Source: Limnephilus marmoratus
Taxonomy: Eukaryota; Arthropoda; Insecta; Trichoptera; Limnephilidae
Assembly (NCBI GenBank): GCA_917880885.1
Contig: OU862910.1
Location: forward strand, 24,626,710-24,690,709
Length of the DNA: 64,000 nucleotides
Reading direction: 5' to 3'
This document shows positions 34,095 to 45,734 of this stretch, piece after piece (positions within the stretch are counted from its first letter, which is position 1; every line of letters starts with the position of its first letter). The notes beneath the pieces are model-generated. The model saw nothing but the letters and a program-made list of their open reading frames with translations. It did not search any database and was not told the DNA's origin. A program made the position numbers and the translations under genes.

Positions 34095-34680
34095 ATCCTT
34101 CTTCTTCTTCTTCTTGTGCCCTGTCCGCTCAACGGACGTTGGCTATCATGTTGGCTATGCTGACTTTATTTACTGGGACCCGGAACAGCTCTACGGTACC
34201 ACTGTCTCAGGTTTTTCAGCCATGAGGTTCTACTTCTTCCAGAGCCCCGTCTTCCGGCAATCTTTCCCTGCATTATGAGATGCAAGATCTCTTACTTCTC
34301 TGGATGTCTCATCACATGTCCAAGATATTGAAGTCTTCGGATTTTTATTGTTTTAATAACTTCTTTTTCTTCATGCATCAGAACCAAATATCTTCATTCG
34401 TAACCCTGTCCATCCAGCTTATTTTAAGTATTCTTCTGTAGATCCACATCTCGAATGCCTCAAGTCGCCTAATTAGTTCTTCAGTAAGCGTTCATGCTTC
34501 CTTTCCATAAAATAATATCGAAAACACGTAGCATCTGACCATTCGCATTCGTAATCCAAGGTTGAGATCATGACTGCTGAACATCTTTTTCTCTCGGATA
34601 AAGGTTCCACGAGCTTGCTCAATGCGGCATTTGATTTCAACCGATGGATCCAAAAATATGTTTTCGTGAAAACATCGTTC
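34095..34680 (-). pseudogene. LINE 3' fragment
   Basis: On the minus strand LEAFEMWIYRRILKISWMDR (about 34408-34470) is typical of the C-terminal part of a group of insect LINE polyproteins. The rest is broken. The 3' end is a (GAA)n tail (34099-34119 on the plus strand as CTT). Confidence 0.65.
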
Positions 34681-34689
34681 GAGTTTATT

Positions 34690-35330
34690 TTATTCGGTCA
34701 GCAGACATTCGATGAAAAGGCCTGCGAGTATACGCCATTTACATAAGTACTTATGACAAAGTCGCTATCTGATTTATATGTAATAAGATTTACTCGGGAA
34801 GAATGTGTGCAGAAATCAAATGCGAGTTTATTACGGGCAAATTTCCCGGCCGGGATTTAAATTATGATGGCGCTCTAAGGACTGTCTGACGAAAGAAAAA
34901 TGTCCCTCCGCCTTCGTCTTTACAACTTTCCCGCGTTTATTTCACTCGAGAGGATTATGAATATTTTACTGTTTCGATATAAATCGTTATTACATTATAT
35001 TATTCCAAGGTATTGGTTAAATTGTCAATTATTGGTGTAGGTAATTTTTAAAATAATATTCATCATTTGTTTGCCTTTAATTTGCACTTATATTTGAAAA
35101 AATAATTATGAGTATAATATTCAAAACGTTGTATTAATCAGTGTACGTACCACTCTCTCCCCAAAAACGTCCTTGTTTTTAATATTAATAAATTATCTTC
35201 AACAATTATGGCCTTAGCTGCATCAAAGCGAGTGGTTATGCTTCATGGCTGACTAAGAAAAAGCGGGTAATAGGCGCGAATGGCAATGATAGGAATTCGG
35301 AAGTATGGGTACCGTCGCCCCGGGAGCTAT
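34690..35330. other. No recognised feature
   Basis: AT-rich unique sequence. Confidence 0.4.
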
Positions 35331-35337
35331 TTATTGA

Positions 35338-35724
35338 ATAACCAACACCTCTACCATAAGTCACCTCGAGTGGTTCGCTACATTTGGTGACCAGCAGGGG
35401 TGCCCGGGTTCATGGGGTGGGGTTTGGTCTTGGCGGCGGATGCGTCTGCCCATCAGCTCCATGATAGGCTAGATCGGGAGAGAATGGTTGCGGAAGTCCC
35501 TTTGACTTCTAAAGCCGTACTCTATCAGAACATCGCCTTGCATCACAGTGGGAGGGATGGATTCATACGTCCGACACTCCTGGACACACTGGTTCCCAGA
35601 TTGCTACCCAACCCTCAAACCCTTTTCCTTCCCAGAACTTCCTCTCCTTCCTTTCCACACAGCATCCACAAAGACGAGATAGCCCCTGAGGGGAATTATT
35701 TTCCTCAGGGCCTCCTGTGTTATA
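35338..35724 (+). repeat. SINE-like repeat, family B, near full length
   Basis: The most complete plus-strand copy: ACCAACACCTCTACCATAAG, GTGGTTCGCTACATTTGGTG, GGTGCCCGGGTTCATGGGGT, GGGAGGGATGGATTCATACG, and the tail ending GGGGAATTATTTTCCTCAGG with the stem formed by CCTGAGG and CCTCAGG. A 124-codon frame crosses it but is not kept in other copies. I find no clear pol III boxes, so SINE status is inferred from size, dispersion and the LINE-like tail. Confidence 0.8.
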
Positions 35725-35729
35725 GAATT

Positions 35730-36125
35730 AATCGACATTACCTTGGAATTCTATTCGTCATTAATTTGTTATGATTAATAAGAACCTGTATTTTTTTTTA
35801 TTCTAAAATTTAAAATCTAATAAATAACAGAAGTTGAGACAAATTTATCAAAATATAAGAAATAGTCAAACGATAAGTGTCGGGAAGCAAAAGCAAGCAA
35901 GGATGCACGTCGCCATAAAGCACTGCCTTGAACCGGATCCAAAACTTAGACAAATGGTTTCAATTTATTCGGGAAAACCGACACATATTACCGAAGGGTA
36001 ATGCCGAAAGAATCCACCGGACGGACGCAAACACTTTGCATAGATTTCGATTTCGAAGGTTTTACATAAATTCGCCCGGTCCGTCTCGTTGTAGGGGGTG
36101 AAATTTACACCCGGAAGGTTAAATT
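35730..36125. other. No recognised feature
   Basis: A GC-richer patch at 35880-36110, no frame of note. Confidence 0.35.
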
Positions 36126-36129
36126 TTTC

Positions 36130-36260
36130 GGAAATCTTTATTTATTATTATTATTCATCTTTATTAGTTTTGAGTTACAATTTGTTTTATTCTATGCCTG
36201 TCTCACTAGGAGAACCTGTGTTGAGAGCAGGCGCTTAGCATGAGCAGTTTATAATAATAA
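36130..36260 (-). repeat. LINE 3' end remnant
   Basis: On the minus strand CAACACAGGTTCTCCTAGTG, then GAGACAGGCATAG and an (AAT)n-type end. 53330 has CACAGGTTCTCCTAGTGAGG and the LINE 3' UTR at 55240 has TTTGTCTAGTGAGGCGGG, so this is likely a 3' UTR of the same broad LINE group. Confidence 0.45.
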
Positions 36261-36503
36261 TACATACAAAGTACAAATAATAACACAATATTACAAGTAA
36301 CAGTTAATCATCAACGTAAAATTGAAAAAATAAATACTTATAAGTTAGTTTTGATATCTTTGATGTTGGATCTATTGTGGCTGGTAATCCAGGACTTGGT
36401 GTCAGATTTATATTTAAGATACATTGTGTGTTGTCTAATTGCCAGTGGAAGAATGATATTGTGTATATTAGGGTGTGTCAATTATTTCAACTTTTGAATT
36501 CAG

Positions 36504-37068
36504 AAACGCCCGGGGTCTCAAAAGTTGCGTCTTACAAAGAAAATGAGAACTGCATTTAATTTTTTTTTTTTTTAAAATGGTTATTAGCCCGCTAAAATGC
36601 ATCGAAAATTCGAAAACAAACCTAAAAATTTTTTTTTTTTTTTTTCAAAAATTTAACCTTTTAACTTTTGTTTGTTATTAAAAAATGCGTATAGCTGGCA
36701 AAAATGAAAAAAAAATTATGTTTATGAATACAAGTAAGTCAACGAGAATTTCGATTTTATCCGGAAAAAGTGTTATTTTCCCCTTTTATATTTTTAACTA
36801 ACACATCACATATGTTTAAAATAAAAAAAAAATTGCGTTCTTTGTATTGCAGTTATGGAATGAAAAATAAGTTTAGTACAAAATATCAAATATGGAGACT
36901 TTGTTTCATTTTTTTCCGAATCACGAAATCTATTTATTTTGAAAACTTCCGGCCATTTTAGCGGGCTAATAAACAATAATTTCACAATATAGTGAACAAT
37001 AACTTCATTTATTTTTACGTTTTCGAACAGCTACAGATCATACGAAACTTTTGAGACCCCGGGCGTTT
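36504..37068. mobile_element. 565-bp TIR element
   Basis: 27-bp terminal arms with one mismatch, AAACGCCCGGGGTCTCAAAA and onward (36504-36530), complement at 37042-37068. An inner pair, TTAGCCCGCTAAAATG (about 36585) and its complement near 36955-36970, is perfect over about 16 bp. No target duplication is obvious and no transposase. A 63-codon frame inside has no motif. Confidence 0.7.
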
Positions 37069-37074
37069 AAAAAT

Positions 37075-37785
37075 AAGGCCATTTTTTCTCTCTATGGAGA
37101 GCGACACAAGCTAGTGTATATGCGCTGGATTAAAATATGTTCGGGCGGTTCAAGTTTAGTAAACTATTATTGGTATTTTAAACTTTCTGTTTTAGAGACA
37201 TTATTGATCCTTGACTGCAATCTGCAGTATGCACTCTGAACCCTGCGCTCTGAATCCTGCACTCGCAGCCAGCACTCCGCAGCCAGCACACTATATTTTC
37301 AACGTTTTCTCAAAACATCTTATTTTCGAGGCCACCATCGTTATTTCGTTATACTTCTTCAAACAAAAATTTTCAAACTTTATTTAATTTCTTAAAATAC
37401 AAATGTTCCTGAAATTATACAATTGGCAATTAGTTTTTGTGTAACCATACCGTGTTACACTTTCACCTTGTTTAGTTAACTTTTCGGGCAGTGGAGGTTT
37501 TCCACCACTTACCCGCCCTAGTATAGGTAACAGAAGGCTCTTGCAAGGACTCAATTTTTTTTTTGGTAAAAACGACTCTACATTTGATAACAAAACTAGA
37601 CCTCCAATGTCCCTGCATACGTTGTTAGTCAGCAGTATACTTTTCGGGCAGCGTTATCTGTCCATCGTTAGGGCAGATGTGACCGATAATGTCCCTGCAC
37701 TTCTGCACTGATGATGGACACTGGCCTAATTATCTGCCAAAGAAGGCGACACGGCACAATACCCCAAAAATTAGCTATTAAAATC
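37075..37785. other. No gene; short CTGCACTC repeats
   Basis: 37205-37290 has imperfect repeats of CTGCRCTCTGAA / CAGCCAGCAC. The rest is unique. Confidence 0.4.
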
Positions 37786-37789
37786 TATA

Positions 37790-38355
37790 TTATATATTTA
37801 TTACGAGAGATGGGAAGGCTGGTAGAGATATTGAAAGAAGGGTGAATGCAGGTAACTCTATTAATGGAGGGCTGAACGCCGTCGGAACCACCAAAAAACT
37901 GTCCGAAGAAGCGGAGCAAGCCGCCTATAATGGAGTACTGGTACCTACCCTGATGTATGGTGAGGCATGGAACTGGCAAAGAAAGAATGAAAGTAAACTG
38001 AATGCTGTAGAAATGAGATATCAGAGGCGCATGTGTGGTAAAACCATGTACGATCGTTTGAAAAACGTGGAGATACACAAATAATGCAAGGCTGATAATT
38101 ACACGTAATGAGTAAGATTAAGAAAGGAACGCTCCGATGGTTTGGGCATGTAGAGCAAAGGAGTTTAAGGAGAATATATGACGCAAAAGTGAATGGTAGA
38201 AGAAGTCGGGGACGCCCGAGAAAGACGTGGCACGACCAAGTCAATCAGATACTTGAGCATGTATGAGACGATGTATGATGGTGTCAAGTCCGAGTTGTTT
38301 GGCGGTTCGTCCTCTCTGCCTACCCCTGCGGGGAAACGGCGTGATGGTTAGTTAG
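37790..38355 (+). pseudogene. LINE RT C-terminal fragment with GTTA tail
   Basis: ITRDGKAGRDIERRVNAGNS (about 37800-37860) and VLVPTLMYGEAWNWQRKNES (about 37937-37995) are the well-known post-catalytic motifs (RRVNAGN...LVPTLLYGSE) of one insect LINE group. Then NAVEMRYQRRMCG, a stop at 38082, and out-of-frame RWFGH- and PRKTWHD-like pieces. The 3' end is SAYPCGETA-like sequence with a (GTTA)n tail near 38346-38362. Confidence 0.8.
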
Positions 38356-38399
38356 TTAGTTTATTCGAAAAATTAGTAGGTAATTTAAGCTAACGCAAA

Positions 38400-38660
38400 A
38401 GAATTCTAAAATGAGGAGTTGATGAATGAAGAAAGGAATGACAGGAAAATGGATGATACGAATGTGCATAGAAGAAGAAGTCGAGGGCATCTGAGGAAGA
38501 CACGGCAAGTGAGTAGGGTCATGTCAAGAGACAACATATCAGAAGAATAACATGATGAATGTAAATGAGCAACCAATGACCAAGACAAAGTTGTAAGACG
38601 GTCTCTCATCTCTGCCTAATCCTCCGGAGAATCGGCGTGATGATTAGTTAGTTAACCATT
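38400..38660 (+). repeat. Second LINE 3' fragment, same family and orientation
   Basis: Repeats the 3' part of the preceding fragment (GAAGAAGTCGAGGGCATCTG ... CTGCCTAATCCTCCGGAGAA, then TCGGCGTGATGATTAGTTAG). It is the product of a second insertion or a duplication. Confidence 0.7.
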
Positions 38661-38669
38661 AATACGATG

Positions 38670-39625
38670 CAATGTATACTCAGGACATTGATACGTGTAA
38701 TCTCTCGTAATAGCATTTTTTCAATTTAACTTCCCTTTATTTTTGAATCCTTGATCCACCCTTTTCTTTAGGAATGAAGTCAGTATTAAGAACGCATCAT
38801 TTATCATCCGTAATTAGATTATTTTCTGTTCACAATGGTAATGGGAAATTCGGCAAATTTAGTTTGAAAGCTTTTTTGGCATTTGGCAGAGCCATAAATT
38901 TTCTGACCAGGAAATCGCTGGCCAAGACAAGTCAAATTAAGTGTTCGATAAATCCCAACTCATTAAAAGGTGTCCTCCAAACTTCGGGGATTTATTTCCT
39001 GAATGTTTTAATATATCTCTGCCTACTTGTTTTCAAATTTACTAATCGTAGAGTAATTTTTTAACGAATTATTTACTGAGGTGGATTTTCGTAATATTTA
39101 ACTTAATCAGTTTTTCGGGTCGTACCTAATTAATATAGTTATTCATCGGTTAGATATTTTAAAAAGAAATTCAAGAAAACTTTTTCTGCTCTAGCTTATT
39201 GCATATTTTATTTTTTTCGTATTGTTAGGAAGAATTTAAAATGTTACATATTTAATGTTTAGAAAGATAAATGGTACATTTAATTTATTTGGTAAATTTA
39301 ACAATCTTTTATAATATCCAACATTGTTAATTTCAATTAATGAAAACTGTATACAAATAAAAGGAATATTTGCATTCAAAAAATTGAAGCCATTTTAAGT
39401 TTTTGTATGTATACATATGGGTTCTAACTTCTAACTATACATGTGGGTAAATTGCTTATATAGTTAAAATTTCAAGAAAAATTAAAAATAAGACGGTTGA
39501 GAACACACGAGGAACCTAAACAGTGTAGGTTTTTCATAATTTGTAACACATAAATATCGCTTTTTCAGAGATTTCTAACCTTTTAAACCGCGAACGCACG
39601 TAAATATAAAAATAAATATAAATGG
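38670..39625. other. No recognised gene
   Basis: A 96-codon frame at 38774-39064 has hydrophobic residues near its end and no motif I recognise. Confidence 0.35.
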
Positions 39626-39631
39626 TAGAAG

Positions 39632-39739
39632 ATCATTTGGCTTGGCTTACTTCAGCGTATCGCTCGCCATATATTCCCATTAGGAATTTATTAGGAATGT
39701 ATGGTGAGCGATATGCCAAAATACGTCAAGTCAAATGAT
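39632..39739. repeat. 108-nt imperfect palindrome
   Basis: Arms of about 46 nt pair around a loop of about 16 nt; inner pair ATCGCTCGCCATA / TATGGTGAGCGAT. A small MITE or a microRNA-precursor-like hairpin. Confidence 0.7.
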
Positions 39740-39744
39740 AACTT

Positions 39745-40590
39745 ATAGATAAGTCTGTCGGCCCCATTATAATAATGATAATTGGATAAAAAATCACCTC
39801 AAGGGCGATGTTTTCTATGTAACCGTAATTATTTTAGCATGTTTTTATGAAACCTCGAGGAAGGTTATTAAGTTATATACTGAATGAAGTGGTGTCCAAA
39901 CAAAATTATTTTAATCGAAATATAATAATTTTTTACATCCTTACTAATAAAAACACTTCCCAAGCGTTAAATGTTGTTTTAGTTATATATTGAATAAAGA
40001 CTGCACAAGCTCAAATTCGATTTCGTTCTATAAAAAATATCTTTAACTGTGCTCCGAAAGTCCGGGCAAAACGTCGAATTTCGGCAAACTGACACATGAT
40101 ATTCCCGTCTTGAGGAAATTAGGTTATTTCGGACTTTTTTAAGTGACTCTTACCGCGTGAATTTATTAAGAATTCTAAAGAAGTATTATTTTTTTAAATA
40201 ACACAATGTAGGTAAATTTTAATCCCAGAAATCGACGTTTATATTTCACAAGCGTTTTATGAGAAATGACAATTTTGTGTGTTATTGTGATTCAAGCTAA
40301 TTGATCTTTCTTGCTGATTCGCTATATAATCGGAATGTGTTTTCTAAATTTAAAATTTTTGCAACCTTTGGATATTTGTGGTTTTTTCAGCTTTTTCCGT
40401 GTTTGAATTTAAAATGTTCCAATATATGTTTTAAAATATATTTCAAATGCAAAATCTAAAAAGTAATTTTAAGTGGTTTTTAATGTGGTATTTGTTTAAA
40501 CGGCATCTTCAAAAAGAAGAAATATATAGCACATTTAAAATACCTTCGAAATATAACGAAATTTTCGAGAAATTCCAGTTTATACTGCCG
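39745..40590. other. No recognised feature
   Basis: AT-rich. Confidence 0.4.
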
Positions 40591-40599
40591 ATAAAAACC

Positions 40600-40865
40600 C
40601 CGTACTGTTTAATATACCTTTCCATTAACTATTTTTTCTCAGTTTCTATTTTACATTTCAATTAGTAAGGTTTTACATACACTTTGTTTATTTATGTGTT
40701 ATTCATTTCAATTTGTAAGATTTTTACTGAGAAAAAATATTTAATGGAAATATATAAACACCCTGTACTGTTTATATCTTTCCATGAACTATTTTTTCTC
40801 AGTTTCTATTTTATGTTTCAATTAGTAAGGTTTTACATACCTACACGTTGTTCATTTATTTATTA
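40600..40865 (+). repeat. 160-bp tandem duplication with an internal inverted copy
   Basis: GTACTGTTTA..TATCTTTCCAT and the CAATTAGTAAGGTTTTACAT block recur with a period of 160 bases (TCCATTAACT at 40621, TCCATGAACT at 40781). Between them GAGAAAAAATATTTAATGGA (about 40730) is the complement of the repeated TCCATTAA(C/A)TATTTTTTCTC. Confidence 0.7.
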
Positions 40866-40922
40866 GTAAGATTTTTACACAGGCGTTACATATTTACATA
40901 GGTTTTTTTAATCAGTCTAACT

Positions 40923-41466
40923 TCTATCTATCTATCTATGTATATAAATAAAAATGAATCGCCGAAATATATGTGCGCGCATAACTTCCGAACGACTGCA
41001 CGAAATTGGATAATTCTTTTTTCTGGTGTTTGTTATTGTTCGGACAAGGCTTGTATAAAACTACTGGTGAGCTCTGACATTATGAAATTTGTATGAAAAC
41101 ATTAAAATAGATGGCACGCGAGCTGTTTGAAAACTGAACCTACCGTGGCTGAATTTATGGAATGCAGGAGGGGGGTGGGGAACTCTAATAGGGGGTTCGC
41201 GGGAGGGGGTAGAGGGGAACCCGGGAGGGGGGAGGGGAACCTGGGAGGGGGGAAAGGAACTTGGGAGGGGTTTCGCGGGATGGGGGAAAGGAGGAGTGGA
41301 GTGGGGAGAGGGAAGGTGGAGGAGACAGAGTGGGAACGCGAGAGGGGAAGGGGACGTGGGAGAAGGAGCGCAGGCGGAAGGGGAACGGGACGAATGAGAA
41401 AGGACACGCAGGGATAAACAATTTCTTTATCAAATGGCATAGCAACGCATGCCGAGAACCAGCTAG
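40923..41466 (+). mobile_element. Non-autonomous Helitron-like element H1
   Basis: The 5' side has TC-rich start (TCTATC repeats), then TATATAAATAAAAATGAATC, a usual Helitron opening in Lepidoptera. The 3' end is CGCATGCCGAGAACCAGCTAG followed by T. The body 41165-41400 is strongly G-rich with GGGAAC and GGGAGGGG repeats, so long artificial frames appear on both strands. The inverted relative is at 5103-5645. The 5' end could be a few bases off. Confidence 0.7.
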
Positions 41467-41469
41467 TAT

Positions 41470-43875
41470 TGTATAAAATATTCACCACGTAAGGCTGTTA
41501 GTGTTTACTTTGAATAATATTGTACTCTAATATAGTACTTTGAATTATATTATCTCTCATCTGAATAATATTATATATCAATGAAACATCATACTAGAAT
41601 ATGAAGTTGAGAATTAAAATAATTTGATGTGATTAATTGTTTAATTTACAATAATTAGATGTTACTACTTACCGAATCATCAAATATCTGTTTTATTTTC
41701 ATGAAATGTTATTTTTTTTTAAATAAGCAATTCACCCTAAAAATAGTGCTTGTTTATATTCATGGGTGAAATTATTCACGCTCAATGAACTCAAATTTTA
41801 AGTGTCGTTTTCAAATTGGAACTTTTTGTGTAAAGATTATTTTAGACGAGCGATGAAGTATAATACATACCTACAATATTTTAACTGAGCAGAAAGTTAT
41901 TTTAATTTGTCTCTCGTAAAACTGGAAATATAATATCACTATATATATTTTTTCACGGATCTGCGCTAGCATAATATAATATTATTTGAGTCCTTCTTAT
42001 TTGTAAAACTTAGTCAAGGCACACACGAGCATCTCGCCTCGTGTGCGCAACTTCATAGGTATCATTACACGTAATGGATTTTGTTGCATAACATGTGTTA
42101 TGCCACAACTATATTCCTTACATAAAGTTGTCCCTGTGCGCCTAGACTTAGTTCAAAAAATGAAAAACCACAATTATTAATGGCTGAAGAATGTAGCGAG
42201 TGTTTTTTTTTTTGGAAAATGTTGTTTAACCACTATGTATCTAGCAATAACTGCCCATTAGTTTCATTGAAATTATTGGAATCATAACAAATAATGTAGA
42301 TGGAAAGAGATTTGGGGTGGAAGAGCGTCAGCTGACAACAAACTGCCGAGGGAAATTGTGCGTTTTGAGTTTAGGCTGAAATGAAGGCGGGGTGCCATTG
42401 TGCGTAGATACGATTTGCAGTAATATGGCTGAACGACGTTGGCGACAATTTTATGTGCGCTGTTTCATGTCAAATCACATTTTTTTCCTGAGAATGATTC
42501 ATAATACCGCGGAATACCGGCGAGATGCCATGAAGATGAAAGGTTATTCGAATGGAAAAGGGTAGATACTAATTAATTTCATGACAAAAAACAAACCCCA
42601 AGCATGGGGAAAGTCTACGATCATTTTTTCCTAACGCTTAATTGGATCTCGCTGGGTTTGTTCTGTTTCACATACGGAGGCCAGAATTCAAACCTTTTGG
42701 TTAAATTCGCACACTGGATGCCTACACTAGCCCGCTGACAGCCGTTGTCAAGGAGACGAAAAGTGTTTAGTTTTCTCATCGTAACGCTTCTGTCAACATC
42801 TTATCGTTTTTATCGTGACAAGCTAACCGACTCGCAAAGTAAAAATACCGCCGTTATTCATCATAATCGTAATAAACTCATCTTGTAACTGCCTTTAATT
42901 CATCCAGACAATAGCCAAATCGACCACGAGGAATCCCAAACCGGACAAGATCGTCAAACTATCGTAAGTTACCCTTATGAAAATACCTTTGCTATTTACT
43001 TCGGAAAACATACCAAATCGAGATCCACAGGCTTAGCTCGTAAGAGTGGACATTCAGCTCCACTCTAACTCATGTAAGGTGGTGCCATCAGCGGGCTCAC
43101 CTAACAATCAGAGTGGTAAGGAATTAGGAAAAATGTGAAAAGCAATTAATAATAAAATATATACCTACATGTAGAATATATTCGTTAAATGAGCGGAACG
43201 GAGCGATGGATGCAATTCCCTGTCTACCATATAAAAAATATAAAATATAATATGTAAACATGATGGCATAATATTGTACATAATACAAAATAAAATATTT
43301 TTTTACTTTATTTCGGTGGCTAGGGGGAAATAATTCCCCTTCTACGTATTATGGAGCGGCGCGTTGTGGCACTGTGCGACAACATTGACGATTGGATTTT
43401 ATGAGTTGATTTTGTAGATTTATTAATATTTGACCGTACTTGTTACCTACTTCTTATTTTAATAAAAGCGTTGCAAACGAAGAAGAAGTCAAAGATACCC
43501 CAAGAAGACACGATCAAGAAAACCAAATACGAAGTCAATTTAAGAGCCTGAATAACACGAGAGTGTGCCAAGACAACGTTGTGTGACGTTCATGTCACGT
43601 AACAGAAGTACACGTATGAGACTATGCATGAATGTGAAGTGAATAAAGAAGTGAATGCCAAAACATACTGGCATTGTTAGTAAAAACTCTGTAATTAGTT
43701 GAGTATCGATTAAATAATAGTATCGATTTTTTGACGTTTTAGAAAAAAAAAATTGGTTTATCGTACCTATAAAATATGATTTTGTTTTTGATGTTATCAC
43801 AACTTCACCGTAGTTGATAAGTAAAAACGTATTTAAATTAATAGATAACTTTGTATTAACCACTTAATTATTTAC
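41470..43875. other. 2.4 kb without a recognised feature
   Basis: AT-rich, moderately mixed composition at 42360-43100. No frame with recognisable motifs, no terminal repeats seen. It may be unique host sequence. Confidence 0.4.
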
Positions 43876-43880
43876 AAAAA

Positions 43881-43916
43881 CCGACATGTTTCGTCAGCAA
43901 AGCTGACTTCTTCAGG
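43881..43916 (-). ncRNA. Hammerhead-ribozyme-like motif (weak)
   Basis: The minus strand reads CCTGAAGAAGTCAGC, loop TTT, GCTGACGAAACATGTCGG. CUGANGA, a 6-bp stem (GTCAGC/GCTGAC at 43893-43907) and GAAAC are the core of a hammerhead ribozyme. One extra A before the stem departs from the canonical core, and stems I and III are not proven. Penelope-like and other retroelements are known to carry such motifs. Confidence 0.3.
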
Positions 43917-44054
43917 GTTTTGGCAGAACTAATTTTAAAAATAGACATACATAGGTAAAAGAGAAAAATAATAGACATAAAGAATAATAAAATTTGAAAG
44001 AAAATAATGTGTAGGAGACGAAGAATAATTTGAATTTAAAATGTTACCAAAAAA

Positions 44055-44840
44055 TTTTTTTTTTTTTTTTTTTTTTTAATTGTACAACAGATTTTTTATC
44101 CAATTACTGTACAATTTTCTCATTTTGCTACAGCTGAAATTTTCAGGCACGTATAAGCCATAACATTCCAAGAGGAATGGGCTGTCAATACGATTATGGA
44201 TTATGTTAAAACTAAGAATTGCAAGATTTGCATAACGTCTAGTTTCCAAGCTAAATCTATCTGTTGCCTCAAGTAATTCCATATGGTGCATGAATCTCGG
44301 GTAAGTTCCATTCATCCGCATATAGACATACCTAAGGAACTTTTTCTGAATTTGTTCTAGCATATTAATATATTTAGCTTGGTGCGGAGTCCACACACCA
44401 CTAGCATACTCCAGCTTACTTCTTATGACTCCATCGAACATGGCTATCATTGCATCTGGGTCATCAAATTGCTTACATATTCTGATGATGAAACCCAGGA
44501 GTTTGTAGCACGCTGGAGTGAGCCGTGATATATGATCCGAGAATGTCAGTTTGGGATCAAAGACGATACCGAGATCTTTAAAGCTATTGACTCGGCATAA
44601 TGTTTTCCCTTTAATGTTGTATTCAAAAACTATGGGCTTCTGGGAGCGGGTATATGTCATAGTTACACATTTTTTTAATATTGAATTCTAATTTGTTTTT
44701 TACTGACCATTCTGCAATAGCATCAAGGTCAGATTGCATTTTTAAGCAGTCATAGTAACAGATTATTTCCATCAAAAGTATGAGGTCATCTGCAAATAGA
44801 AGAATTAAAATAATACTATTAGAAGAAGTAAAAACGTATT
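44055..44840 (-). pseudogene. 5'-truncated LINE RT with poly-A tail and one frameshift
   Basis: Minus strand. FADDLILLMEIICYYDCLKM (motif C, about 44760-44812), then AEWSVKNKLEFNIKK, a one-base indel in an A run near 44669, and a 194-codon frame (44076-44660) with VNSFKDLGIVFDPKLTFSDH and RSKLEYASGVWTPHQ. The 3' end is a long poly-A, seen as T at 44055-44078. The protein resembles the LINE at 23064 in layout (jockey/CR1-like). The RT palm upstream of FADD is missing. Confidence 0.85.
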
Positions 44841-44884
44841 ATTACTGTTTTTATGAGTAAAAATTTTTTTACTACATTGAGATG

Positions 44885-44985
44885 ACTACCACCACAACAA
44901 ACACCAAAAAACCACCACAACAACCACCAAACCACCAACAACCATCACGAAAACCGACACAACCAAACGACTACCACCACAACAA
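44885..44985 (+). repeat. Low-complexity ACCACAACA repeat
   Basis: Imperfect ACC/ACA triplet array immediately before a SINE B copy. Confidence 0.8.
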
Positions 44986-44989
44986 ATAG

Positions 44990-45283
44990 GTCACCCCAAG
45001 CGGTTTGCGTTTGCCCGCCTACTGCGTGGCGGGCCGAATCGGGAGACTGGTTGAGGGAGATCTAACCTCCAGCCGGACTATCTCGACCCAAACTTGCATT
45101 GGAGTGGAAGGGATGGATTCAAATGTCGGTCACTATTGGACATATTGACCCCCAGATTCCTTCACAGCCCTCGTAACTGTTTCCTTCCCAGAACTTCCTT
45201 TCCTTCCTTTCACACAGAATACCCAAAAATGACACAGGTCCTGGGTGATTTTTTTTCCTCAGGGCCCCCTGTGCGCAGTAAAA
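44990..45283 (+). repeat. SINE-like repeat, family B
   Basis: GGTCACCCCAAGCGGTTTGC start, a deletion to CTGCGTGGCGGGCCGAATCG, GGAAGGGATGGATTCAAATG, and a tail with TTTTTTTCCTCAGGGCCCCC and A-run at 45278-45284. The CCACACAGCA tail block has been shortened. Confidence 0.75.
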
Positions 45284-45409
45284 AAATGTAGGAAAATCTG
45301 CGTTTCTCGACACAGGAATTCCCTAATGAGATGAGCGGCTTATGATTTAATTGTAATATGCCGTTTATTGGATAAATATGTATATCGAGAAATACGAATT
45401 GTCTCAAAA

Positions 45410-45532
45410 GAGTTTGTTTCTAAATACCTATCTGTGAACATTAATAATTGGTCTGTTTTTTGTTATCTTCTTATGTATATAATATGTTATTAAGACTGTT
45501 TATGTTCCTTAAATAAATAAATAAATAAATAA
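45410..45532 (+). repeat. LINE 3' end with AAAT tail
   Basis: Ends GTTTATGTTCCTT and then (AAAT)5 at 45508-45530. It is the usual 3' terminus of a LINE; no coding part is left. Confidence 0.45.
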
Positions 45533-45690
45533 GAGACAATTCGTATACAAGAAGCACAATAGACAAAACTCTATTGTGCTTCTTGTATCTCTTGTGTCTA
45601 CTGTTTCTCTTGTGTCTCTTGTGTCTCACGTATCTCTTCTGGTTCTTGTGTCTCTTGGATCTATTGTGATTCTTGCTTCACTTTTACTAT
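45533..45690. repeat. Hairpin plus TCTTGTGTC minisatellite
   Basis: ACAAGAAGCACAATAG (45547-45562) and its perfect 16-bp complement after an 8-base loop, followed by 8-10 variants of TCTTGTGTCTC. GAGACAATTCGTAT at 45533 is the complement of ATACGAATTGTCTC at about 45394. Confidence 0.75.
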
Positions 45691-45734
45691 TTGTCATTTG
45701 AGTAAACTTTTATGTGTTTTTATGGTTTTAAATC

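Noticed and set aside
41102..41488. 128-codon Pro/Ser-rich minus-strand frame and 96-codon Gly/Arg-rich plus-strand frame
   Set aside because: Both are readings of the G-rich body of a Helitron copy. The complementary copy at 5084-5477 gives the same type of false frame.
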